DNA from: JAGVGT01 sp963807225 | Lineage (GTDB): Bacteria; Desulfobacterota; Desulfobulbia; Desulfobulbales; JAGXFP01 | DNA length: 64,000 nucleotides | Reading direction: 5' to 3' | Assembly: GCA_963807225.1 (NCBI GenBank) | Contig: CAWEAD010000005.1 | Coordinates: forward strand, 124,001 to 188,000 | Shown: in pieces, positions 17,798 to 25,422 of the stretch | Position numbering within the stretch: position 1 is the first letter of the stretch | How the letters are laid out: every line of letters starts with the position of its first letter | Position numbers and translations under genes: made by a program | Notes under the pieces: generated by a model | What the model saw: the letters and a program-made list of their open reading frames with translations, nothing else | Databases searched by the model: none | What the model was told of the DNA's origin: nothing

Positions 17798-19113
17798 GAT
17801 TTGCCGGTGACGGTATCCACCACCAACTCCTGTCCGGCTTGCAGGGAGCCGGAGGTAATTTCGGTCAAAGTGCCGTTAGTAGCGCCGACGGTGACCGGGA
17901 TCGCGGTCAGATTTCCGTCCCGCACCGCCCAGACCCGTTGCTCCTTCCTGCCACTCTTGTTGTTGGTCTCCTTGCGGGCCGGTGGGTTATGTCGTGGTCG
18001 GGGGAAGAGGCGGCTTAAGATGCTGCCACCGCCCTGGTTCCTGCTGTTACCATTATCGGATGCCTTGACGGGCGGGACGAAACGCAGGGCCGCGTTGGGT
18101 ACCAGCAGAGCATCAGACACCTCCTTGACTGTGATATTGGCGGTGGCGGTCATCCCAGGTCGCAGGGAGAGATCGGAGTTGTCGACATCCAGGAGGGTCT
18201 CGTAGGTGACCACTCCGTCAACGGTTTTGGAACCGTAGCGCACTTGGGAGATCCGGGCTGGAAAACTGCGTTCCGGGTAGGCGTCCACCGTGAAGACGGC
18301 GGCCTGGCCCGCTTTGACCTGGCCGACATCGGCCTCGTCCACATCCACGTGCAGTTCCATCTTTGCCAGATCCTCGGCCAGGGTAAAGAGCACCGGCGCC
18401 TGCAGTGAGGCAGCCACGGTCTGACCAGGATCAATGGAGCGAGTGAGAACCACCCCGTTGATCGGCGAGTGGATCACGGTTTTGGAAAGATCGGTCTCAA
18501 TGGCCTTGAGGGCCGCTTGGGTCTGACTGACCGTAGCTTCGGCGTTGGCCTGATCGGCCACGGCCCGGTCCAGGGCGGCTTGGGCCGCATCCAGGTCATG
18601 TTTTGATAGCGCCTTGCCCTGGCTCATCTGCATAACCGCCTGCAATCGTTCGAGATTCCTGGTGGTTTCCTCGACGGTGGCCTTGGTCTGCAGGACCTTG
18701 GCCCGGGCCGCCTCCAGGCCGGCCCGGGACTGGAGAGCCTGGGCCTCCAGCTTAGAGGTGTCCAGCCGGGCCAAGACCTGGCCGACCCGGACGTGGTCAT
18801 TGTAGTCAGCCTCGACGCTCTTGACGATGCCGGAGAGTTCGCTGCCCACTTGGACCTGGTTGACCGGGGCCAGGTTGCCGGTAGCGGTAATGGTCACCTT
18901 GAGGTCGCCACGCTGGGCCGGCGCGGTCTTATACTGAGGAGCGGCGGCTGGGATATCCCTTTGCCACCAGAACAAGGCGGCCACGCCGATTGCGGCCAGC
19001 CCGGCCACGGTCAGCAGACGTTTCAGCAGAAGTTTGCGGCCCAGGGATTTCCTCTGGGCCAGGGCGGCGACAACCTCGGATTTTTCCGGGGCGGGGAAAT
19101 TAAAATCGCTCAT
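17794..19113 (-). CDS. Periplasmic adaptor (membrane fusion) protein, MacA/HlyD type
   Basis: The 439-residue protein starts with a cytoplasmic tail, one membrane helix (LLTVAGLAAIGVAALFWW), then the lipoyl/beta-barrel halves and the alpha-helical hairpin of an RND/MacA-type adaptor. It has the typical GSELSGIVKSVEADYNDHVR and VHSPINGVVLTRSIDPGQTV stretches. It would join the ABC permease to the outer membrane factor encoded just upstream. A polar insert rich in Arg, Lys and Asn near residues 340-380 is unusual in length. Confidence 0.93.
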   Translation of the reverse strand: MSDFNFPAPEKSEVVAALAQRKSLGRKLLLKRLLTVAGLAAIGVAALFWWQRDIPAAAPQYKTAPAQRGDLKVTITATGNLAPVNQVQVGSELSGIVKSVEADYNDHVRVGQVLARLDTSKLEAQALQSRAGLEAARAKVLQTKATVEETTRNLERLQAVMQMSQGKALSKHDLDAAQAALDRAVADQANAEATVSQTQAALKAIETDLSKTVIHSPINGVVLTRSIDPGQTVAASLQAPVLFTLAEDLAKMELHVDVDEADVGQVKAGQAAVFTVDAYPERSFPARISQVRYGSKTVDGVVTYETLLDVDNSDLSLRPGMTATANITVKEVSDALLVPNAALRFVPPVKASDNGNSRNQGGGSILSRLFPRPRHNPPARKETNNKSGRKEQRVWAVRDGNLTAIPVTVGATNGTLTEITSGSLQAGQELVVDTVTGKS

Positions 19114-19327
19114 TATGATAGTTCCTTATCAGGGGAAGTTGCTGTGGGTTTTCGGACCTGTTTTGTCAAATAAAGCGACCCGCAGAATATCGAGCAAGGA
19201 ATGATCAGTGCCCAGGAAAATGATTTATTTTCATGACTCTTCACTGCCGGTGTGTAAGTGATTCATTTTGCGGCACCGACATCGCCTTATGCTTCGTAAG
19301 CGGCACAAATGCCGGGAATTCACCTCA

Positions 19328-20797
19328 CTACGGAGATGCTGGGACTGCAACCAAATCTCCGGCCAGATACTGCCAGCCTCCACCCAGGGCCTTGTAAATC
19401 CGCACCAAGTCGCTGCCGATCGCACCCTGGCTCTGGGACAACTGGTCCTCGGAGGAGAGTAGCGAGCGCTGTGCATCGAGAACGGTGAAAAAATCCTGCA
19501 ACCCGGCCTGATACTTGTCCCTGGCTAGTGCGGCGGCGGCGCGAGCCGCCTGGGTCGCCTCGGCCAGGGCCTGATAGCGGCGTTGTTCCTCAACATATGA
19601 GGTAAGGGAGTTTTCCACCTCCTCCAAGGCTGCGAGGACTACGCTACGGTACTGGATGAGCGCCTGTTCCTGCAGGGCCGACTGAACCTCTATGTTGCGG
19701 CGAATCTGCCCGCCGTCGAAGAGCACCCAGGAGAAGGAGGGGCCGAAATTCCAGTTACGACCGGAAGCGGCCAGGATGTCGGCTGAGTCCACCGACTCAA
19801 TGCCGATTGAGCCGCTCAGCCTGAATTTTGGGTAGAGGTCCGAGACTGCCACTCCAATGCGGGCGGTTGACGCCGCCAGCTGAAATTCGGCCCGCCGCAG
19901 GTCGGGGCGTTGGCGCAGGGTCTCTGCCGGGATCCCCACAGTCACCGTTAGCGGCGGACTCGGTATCGGTGCCGGTGACTTGAGCATCTCGTGAATCCGA
20001 CCGGGTTCCGCACCGGTCAGGACCGCCAACCGGTTGAGGCTGCCCTCCAAGCCGGTGCGCAAAGTCGGCAGTTGGGCCCTGGTCGAGGCCAGATTATATC
20101 GCGCCTGTTGGACGGCCAGTTCGTCACTGAGCCCTGCCTGGTTGCGCCAGTCAGCCAGCTGCAGGGTGTCTTTCTGGAGCTTGATGTTGTCGGCGGTGGC
20201 GGTAAGCCGGGACTGATAGGTGCGGGCATCGAGGTAATTGGTGGCCACCTCTCCAAGCAGGCTGACCAGGACATCGCGTAGATCCTCCTCGCCGGCGGCA
20301 AGATCAGCCCGGGCCGCTTCCCGAGAGCGGCGCACTCCGCCGAAAATGTCTAGTTCCCAGGTGGCGTCGAAACCGGCGGAGAAAAAATCATGGGTCTGGT
20401 TGTTACTACGGCTGCGAGTGGCGGAGCCGCTACCGGTCAGATTCGGAAATTCGGCGGAGTTGGCCAACCCAAGGCGAGCCCGGGCCTCGTGCAGACGAGC
20501 CTTGGCCAGCTGGAGGTCGAGGTTGCCGGCCAAGGCCCTCTCAATGAGGGTTGAAAGCACCGGGTCGTTGAAGTTCCGCCACCATTGAGCCAACATCATC
20601 GGATCCAGGGATTCGGTCGAAAGTCCGGCGGTGGTTTCACTGTGCCAGTTAGCCGGGCTCGGCAACTCTGGTGACTGAAAATCGGGTCCCACCGGGGCAC
20701 AGGCGACAAAAGTCAGAAAGCACAGCAAACCGGTCGAAAACTTTCGGAAAAGGCTGACAATTGGCCATACCGGTATGTTCAGAGGGATTGCTATCAT
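19328..20797 (-). CDS. Outer membrane efflux lipoprotein, NodT/TolC family
   Basis: The 489-residue protein starts with a lipoprotein signal ending in FVAC (Cys33). It then has two repeats of the outer membrane efflux protein domain, with the family features GPDFQSPELPSPANW near the N-terminus and SFSWVLFDGGQIRRN in the second half. It forms the trimeric exit duct of the tripartite pump whose adaptor, ATPase and permease follow. A 214-base gap separates it from the adaptor, but all four genes run the same way. Confidence 0.94.
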   Translation of the reverse strand: MIAIPLNIPVWPIVSLFRKFSTGLLCFLTFVACAPVGPDFQSPELPSPANWHSETTAGLSTESLDPMMLAQWWRNFNDPVLSTLIERALAGNLDLQLAKARLHEARARLGLANSAEFPNLTGSGSATRSRSNNQTHDFFSAGFDATWELDIFGGVRRSREAARADLAAGEEDLRDVLVSLLGEVATNYLDARTYQSRLTATADNIKLQKDTLQLADWRNQAGLSDELAVQQARYNLASTRAQLPTLRTGLEGSLNRLAVLTGAEPGRIHEMLKSPAPIPSPPLTVTVGIPAETLRQRPDLRRAEFQLAASTARIGVAVSDLYPKFRLSGSIGIESVDSADILAASGRNWNFGPSFSWVLFDGGQIRRNIEVQSALQEQALIQYRSVVLAALEEVENSLTSYVEEQRRYQALAEATQAARAAAALARDKYQAGLQDFFTVLDAQRSLLSSEDQLSQSQGAIGSDLVRIYKALGGGWQYLAGDLVAVPASP

Positions 20798-20913
20798 CGA
20801 TGAGCAGAATAGCTGACGGAGGGAACAACGGTCAATGGAGATAGTGTAAAGAATTGTAAATCCGCCACTCCCTCAATTAACCTGCGGCCTGACCCGAATT
20901 GGCGCCCACCGGT

Positions 20914-21561
20914 TTATCCAATCCCCCGCAAGGCTTCCAGGATCGAAGCCGGCTCCAACCGTTTGGTGTAATCTATCTCGACAAAATCCAGAACGATCAA
21001 GCCATTGCTATCGATCACATAAGTAGCGGGGACCGGCAATTCATAACTGTCGTCGCCGTTGGCGGCGGGAATATCTATGCCGAACTTCGGGTAAATTTCC
21101 TGCAGCTCCTGCGGCATAGTGAAAACCAGTCCGTATTCTCGGGCCACGCGGTTGCCCAAGTCGCTCAGGACCTCAAAATCAATGCCTCGCTCTTCGACCA
21201 TGGCCAGCGATTGGTCGGGCAGCTGAGGGGAGATGGCCGCCAGTTGTCCGCCAAGTTTCTTGATTTCGGGAAGCGCGAGCTGCAATGACCGCAGCTCCAG
21301 ACTGCAAAATGGTCACCAACTGCCCCGATAGAAGCTGAGCACCAGAGGCCCGGCTTTTCGGAGCATGATGGTGGAAACCAGCCGGCCCCGGTGGTTGGCC
21401 AGGGTGAAGTCCGGAGCATGGTCTCCGACCCTGCGGGCCTGACTGGTAATCTTTTGGGCTCGCAGTTTGTCCAGGGCGGTGGCCAATCCCTTTTTGACCT
21501 CGACCGGCATGTTCGGACCTACCTTTTCCAGATACTTGGCAATCTCGTCATTCAATCCCAT
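20914..21561 (-). CDS. Peroxiredoxin-like (AhpC/TSA) selenoprotein with in-frame TGA (Sec)
   Basis: Two open frames in the same phase join across one TGA at 21313-21315. The upstream part ends LVLSFYRGSW; the downstream part continues PFCSLELRSLQLALPEI. Together they give a 215-residue thioredoxin-fold Prx-like protein with S-F-Y-R-G-S-W-U-P-F-C, i.e. a UxxC active site (Sec83, Cys86) where relatives have CxxC. A perfect hairpin lies 3' of the TGA at bacterial-SECIS distance. I chose the ATG at 21561 because GGAGGA precedes it at good spacing; ATGs at 21573 and 21600 are alternatives. The likely role is a thiol-dependent peroxidase or oxidoreductase. The other reading is a nonsense mutation, but both halves are well preserved. 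selA/B/C/D are not in the window. Confidence 0.85.
21277..21297 (-). promoter_or_regulatory. Putative bacterial SECIS hairpin
   Basis: On the minus strand, GAGCTGC and GCAGCTC form a perfect 7-bp stem around the 7-base loop GGTCATT. The stem starts 19 bases from the T of the TGA and the loop opens with GG. Bacterial SECIS elements lie directly 3' of the UGA inside the coding region, carry a small apical loop with a conserved early G, and sit roughly 16-37 bases from the UGA, so this fits. It is inferred, not shown. Confidence 0.7.
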
Positions 21562-21897
21562 GAGTTCCTCCATTACTGATGGCCGGTTCGGCTGGTACAC
21601 ATCTCATCTCATCATGACCGAAACGGGGTAATCAAGGGAATAATCCCACCCAAAAAACCTGAAGCGCAGTCGGTTGTCAGGTCTGAGTTCGACGAATCCC
21701 CGGGGCATTGGCGTGTCCCCAAGACCGGAATTTTTCTTGGTCGGGAAATGAAAAAACGGGCTTTATTTTGGCTGGTCTGGTCTTATATTAAGTTAATTTC
21801 GGGTATGGTGGCCCCGTCTGGGAACGGGTTCCGATTGACTATGCAAGCCACTGGAACCAGTACTGAAAATCTTCAATAACAGCACAAGGACAAGAAT
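21562..21897. other. Divergent intergenic region, selenoprotein / ssb
   Basis: About 336 bases between the divergent selenoprotein and ssb genes. It must hold promoters for both, but I could not fix convincing -35/-10 pairs. I see no coding sequence. Confidence 0.4.
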
Positions 21898-22308
21898 ATG
21901 GTAAACAAGGCGATCCTCATCGGCAACCTCGGGGCCGACCCGGAAGTGCGCTACACCCAGAACGGTACGGCCGTGGCCAATTTCAACCTGGCCACCACAG
22001 AAACCTGGACCAAGGAAGGCAATAAAGAAGAAAAAACCGAGTGGCACCGGATTGTCGCCTTCGGCCGTCTGGGCGAGATCTGCGGCGAATATCTTTCCAA
22101 GGGTTCCAAGGTATATATAGAAGGGCGAATCCAAACCCGGCAGTGGGATGATCGCGACGGCAACAAACGCTACACCACCGAGATCGTCGCCCGCGAGATG
22201 AAGATCCTCACACCGCGCGGCGGCGGCGCCGGCAGTACCGGCAGCGCCAGCTATAACGACGAACCGCCGATGCCCGAGCCCAGCATGGGCGACGATGTCC
22301 CGTTTTAA
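21898..22308 (+). CDS. ssb: Single-stranded DNA-binding protein
   Basis: The 136-residue protein has an N-terminal OB fold (MVNKAILIGNLGADPEVRYT, TWTKEGNKEEKTEWHRIVAFGR, YIEGRIQTRQW) of about 110 residues. A short Gly/Ser/Pro-rich linker and the acidic tip DDVPF follow; the tip recruits replication and repair partners. It is shorter than E. coli SSB because the linker is short. An AAGGA ribosome site precedes the ATG. Confidence 0.96.
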   Translation: MVNKAILIGNLGADPEVRYTQNGTAVANFNLATTETWTKEGNKEEKTEWHRIVAFGRLGEICGEYLSKGSKVYIEGRIQTRQWDDRDGNKRYTTEIVAREMKILTPRGGGAGSTGSASYNDEPPMPEPSMGDDVPF

Positions 22309-22376
22309 ATAATCGGCGCGACGCTTGACAGCCGGCCCGGAAGATTTTTTCTCGCAAAAATTATCAGTCAGTTTTC

Positions 22377-22420
22377 GACAAGAGCCTTCCGCGTAACCTT
22401 CTGCGCGGAAGGCTCTTGTC
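22377..22420 (+). terminator. Perfect 17-bp inverted repeat downstream of ssb
   Basis: Arms at 22377-22393 and 22404-22420 are perfectly complementary around a 10-base loop. The hairpin begins 69 bases after the ssb stop codon. There is no T-run after either arm, so it may be a processing or stability hairpin, or a terminator that needs help, rather than a classic intrinsic terminator. Confidence 0.5.
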
Positions 22421-22433
22421 GTTGCTGCCCGGC

Positions 22434-22462
22434 TTGACAGGGAGACCGGGCAAAATTATATA
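22434..22462 (+). promoter_or_regulatory. Sigma-70-type promoter for the DnaJ-family gene
   Basis: TTGACA at 22434-22439, a 17-base spacer, then TATATA at 22457-22462. The match is close to consensus and lies about 90 bases before the ATG at 22553. The region between is AT-rich and has no gene. Confidence 0.6.
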
Positions 22463-22552
22463 TTTGTCGGATATATCCTGAAAAATTCATGAACAATGAT
22501 AATGTTGATAATGTATTGAAACGACCATTGACCGACAACGGATAACGAAACC

Positions 22553-23500
22553 ATGGATTATTACGAAATACTGGGTGTGAACAAGAAGGCCACGGCGGCG
22601 GAGATCAAGAAGGCCTATCGCAAACTGGCCCTCAAGTATCACCCGGACAAGAACCAGGGCAACAAGGAAGCCGAAGAGAAGTTCAAAGAGATCAGCGAGG
22701 CGTATGCCGTCCTCTCCGACCAGGAGAAGCGGCAGCAGTATGATACTTACGGCTCCGAGGGCTTCCAGCAGCGCTACAGTCAGGAGGATATCTTCCGTGG
22801 CGCCGACCTGGGCGACATCCTTCGCGAGTTCGGCATCAACTTCGGCGGAGGCGGTGGGCGCACCTTTAATTTCCGTACCTCAGGAGGCGGCGGCAATCCC
22901 TTTGCCTCCTTTTTTCACCAGGGGCAAGATGACTTCGGTGGTTACCAATCCTTTCAGCAGGCTGGCCCGCGGCCGCGAGGCAACGACCTGACCCTGGAAC
23001 TACCGGTAACCTTGGAGGAAGTGCTGCACGGGGCAGGCAAACTCATCGCCCTCGGTGGCCGAGGCATGGCCGACGAGAAAGTTTCGGTGAAGATCCCGGC
23101 CGGCATCGACAGCGGCAAGAAGTTACGGGTCACGGGAAAAGGCTCGCCCTCGCCGGCTGGCGGACAGCCCGGCGATCTCTACCTGCTGATCAAGGTATTG
23201 CCCCATGAGCTTTTCACCCGGGAAGGTGACGATCTGATCGTCGACCGCAAGGTGCCGTTCAGTATTATGGCTCTGGGCGGCAAGGCCGATGTCCCAACCC
23301 TGGAAGGCAAGACCCTGAGCGTCAAGGTGCCCGCCTGTACTCAGGCTAACGCCCGTCTGCGCCTAAAAGGTCACGGCTTGCCCCACGGCCCCAAAGGCCC
23401 ACGCGGCGATCTCTTCGTCCGTCTCAGCGCTGAAGTCCCCAAGAGCTTGACCAAGGAGCAGAAAAAGCTCCTGGCCGAGCTGCAGGAGAAGGGGCTTTAA
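22553..23500 (+). CDS. DnaJ-class co-chaperone, CbpA-like
   Basis: The 315-residue protein has an N-terminal J domain (about residues 1-70) with the HPD motif in KYHPDKN, which stimulates the DnaK ATPase. A Gly/Phe-rich segment (FGGGGGRTFNF) and two C-terminal beta-sandwich substrate domains (LTLELPVTLEEVLHGAGK onward) follow. The Cys-rich zinc-finger domain of DnaJ is absent, which makes it a type II (CbpA-like) protein. It sits between ssb and the convergent purC, with its own likely promoter. Confidence 0.93.
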   Translation: MDYYEILGVNKKATAAEIKKAYRKLALKYHPDKNQGNKEAEEKFKEISEAYAVLSDQEKRQQYDTYGSEGFQQRYSQEDIFRGADLGDILREFGINFGGGGGRTFNFRTSGGGGNPFASFFHQGQDDFGGYQSFQQAGPRPRGNDLTLELPVTLEEVLHGAGKLIALGGRGMADEKVSVKIPAGIDSGKKLRVTGKGSPSPAGGQPGDLYLLIKVLPHELFTREGDDLIVDRKVPFSIMALGGKADVPTLEGKTLSVKVPACTQANARLRLKGHGLPHGPKGPRGDLFVRLSAEVPKSLTKEQKKLLAELQEKGL

Positions 23501-23508
23501 GTCCTTCT

Positions 23509-24399
23509 TTACAAGCCTTTCCCGGTAATCTTCTCCAGGGCTTCGCGGTAACGGTTGCCGGTCTTCTCAAGGATCTCGGCCGGCAGGGGTGGCGGCGGCG
23601 GGGCTTGGTTCCAATCCAGGGTCAGCAGGTAATCGCGCAAAAACTGCTTGTCGAAACTGGGCTGGCTGCGCCCCGGCCGGTACTGGTCGACGGGCCAGAA
23701 GCGGGAGGAATCGGGGGTCAAGACCTCGTCGATAAGGATCAGTTCCTCACCGTCCCAACCTAATTCGAATTTGGTATCAGCGATAATAATCCCCTTGGTC
23801 CGGGCGAAATCGGCAGCTTTCTTATAAAGCCGCACACAAATGTCGGCAATCCTTTCGGTCAATGACCCACCCAGAAGTTTCGCCATCTGGTCCAGGGAAA
23901 TATTTTCATCGTGGGTTCCCAGCTCAGCCTTGGTGGAAGGGGTAAAGAGTACCCGGGGAAACTTCTCCGATTCCTGCAGACCATCCGGCAGATGAAAGCC
24001 GCTGACCGTGGAATTTTTCTGATAGTCCTTCCAAAAGGAGCCGGAAATATAGCCTCGGACGATGCATTCCACCGGCAGAGGTTTGGCCTTCTTGACCAAC
24101 ATGCTCCGACCGCGAAGCATCTCCCGATATGGGTCACAGACCGCGGGGAAGTCCTCGACGTCGGCGGTTAGCAGATGGTTGGGAATGATTTCCTTGAGAT
24201 AGTCAAACCAGAAGAGCGACAGTTGGGTCAACACCCGCCCCTTGTCGGGAATCGGCTCGTTCATCACCACATCGAAGGCGGAGATCCGGTCAGTGGCCAC
24301 CATCAGCAGTTTGTCTTCGATTTCGTAAAGATCGCGGACCTTGCCGCGGTGGACCAGCTTTAAACCGGGAAAATCGGTCTTGCTCATCGGAGCGCTCAT
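23509..24399 (-). CDS. purC: SAICAR synthase (phosphoribosylaminoimidazole-succinocarboxamide synthase)
   Basis: PurC joins aspartate to CAIR in purine synthesis. The 296-residue protein has the family motifs GKVRDLYEIEDKLLMVATDRISAFDVV, PVECIVRGYISGSFWKDY, DTKFELGWD and DEVLTPDSSRFWP. Its length is that of the longer, eukaryote-like bacterial form. The ATG shares one base with the stop codon of the upstream sugar kinase (TAATG), so the two are translationally coupled, although the functions are unrelated. Other pur genes (purE, purD) lie 12-14 kb away. Confidence 0.95.
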   Translation of the reverse strand: MSAPMSKTDFPGLKLVHRGKVRDLYEIEDKLLMVATDRISAFDVVMNEPIPDKGRVLTQLSLFWFDYLKEIIPNHLLTADVEDFPAVCDPYREMLRGRSMLVKKAKPLPVECIVRGYISGSFWKDYQKNSTVSGFHLPDGLQESEKFPRVLFTPSTKAELGTHDENISLDQMAKLLGGSLTERIADICVRLYKKAADFARTKGIIIADTKFELGWDGEELILIDEVLTPDSSRFWPVDQYRPGRSQPSFDKQFLRDYLLTLDWNQAPPPPPLPAEILEKTGNRYREALEKITGKGL

Positions 24400-25289
24400 T
24401 ATCGTTTCTCCTTTAAGGTCTGAAGTTGCTCAAACGTCGGATGGGGCGGCGTAGCGCCGGGGTTGGCGGCAACATAAGCACCCAGCAGGTTGGCCCGAGA
24501 AAGGGATTCGGACCAGGGTAATCCCTTTTGCTTGCCGGCCAGCAGGGCGGCGAAAAAGGCGTCGCCCGATCCTACCGGATCAACCGCTTCAACCAAAAGG
24601 CCGGACTCATGGTAGCGCCGCTCGCCGACCAGCAGAGTGGCTCCGGCCGCCCCCTCGGTGACCACCAAAACCGCTATGTTATACCGGTCCATGAGTCGTC
24701 GTGCAACTGCATTCGGCTCCGGGCCGGCGACCCCGGCCCAGTTGGCCACCACTATCAATTCCTCGCCGTTCAGTTTGACCAGATCGGCGACGGCCAATGA
24801 TTCCAGAACCAGTTCCCTGCTGGTGAACGGTGGCCGTAAATTTACGTCGTAGAACCGTAACCTCGCCCCTTCCCATAACTGCCGGATAGTCTGTCTGGAA
24901 CGTTCATCGCGCTGGGCCAGGGTGCCGAAGATCAGGTCATATGAGCGGTCAGCCAGATAGGCGGTAGCCGGCGGCTTTTCGATTCCGTCCCAGGCCGCCG
25001 GAGTATCGATCTCGAAGTGCGGCTCCTGGGGTCGCGGAAAGGTGACCCGCACTGTGCCGGTTGGCTCCGGCCCCCGCTGCACTCCGACAGTCGGCAGCCC
25101 CAAACGGATGAGCCGAGCCAGGGTCTCTTCCCCCAACTCATCGTTACCCACCCGGGTGATCAACCCGACGTCGACGCCCTGACCGACCAGCTGATAGGCA
25201 ACATTGACCGGCGCCCCGCCCAGCACTCGCCGGTCGGGAAAGATATCCCAAACCACCTCGCCGATAGCCACCAGCAATGGAGTTGTCAT
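24399..25289 (-). CDS. PfkB-family carbohydrate kinase, probable fructokinase
   Basis: The 296-residue kinase has the ribokinase-fold signatures: VLGGAPVNVAYQL near the N-terminus and VDPVGSGDAFFAALLAG near the C-terminus, with the catalytic Asp in GSGDAF. It follows the sucrose synthase gene, and fructose is a product of that enzyme, so fructokinase is the natural reading; specificity is inferred from context. I chose the ATG at 25289; a TTG five codons upstream (25304) is the other option. Its stop overlaps the purC start. Confidence 0.88.
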   Translation of the reverse strand: MTTPLLVAIGEVVWDIFPDRRVLGGAPVNVAYQLVGQGVDVGLITRVGNDELGEETLARLIRLGLPTVGVQRGPEPTGTVRVTFPRPQEPHFEIDTPAAWDGIEKPPATAYLADRSYDLIFGTLAQRDERSRQTIRQLWEGARLRFYDVNLRPPFTSRELVLESLAVADLVKLNGEELIVVANWAGVAGPEPNAVARRLMDRYNIAVLVVTEGAAGATLLVGERRYHESGLLVEAVDPVGSGDAFFAALLAGKQKGLPWSESLSRANLLGAYVAANPGATPPHPTFEQLQTLKEKR

Positions 25290-25422
25290 TTCACAATCGC
25301 CCAATCCGGATAGTAATGATTAACCGCCGAGAACACAGGGTTGAGGAGACAAATCATGGCTAACAAGCCATCACCTAGTGAACTCTGCAAACTCCGTGAC
25401 CGAACCAAGATAACTGCCAAAG

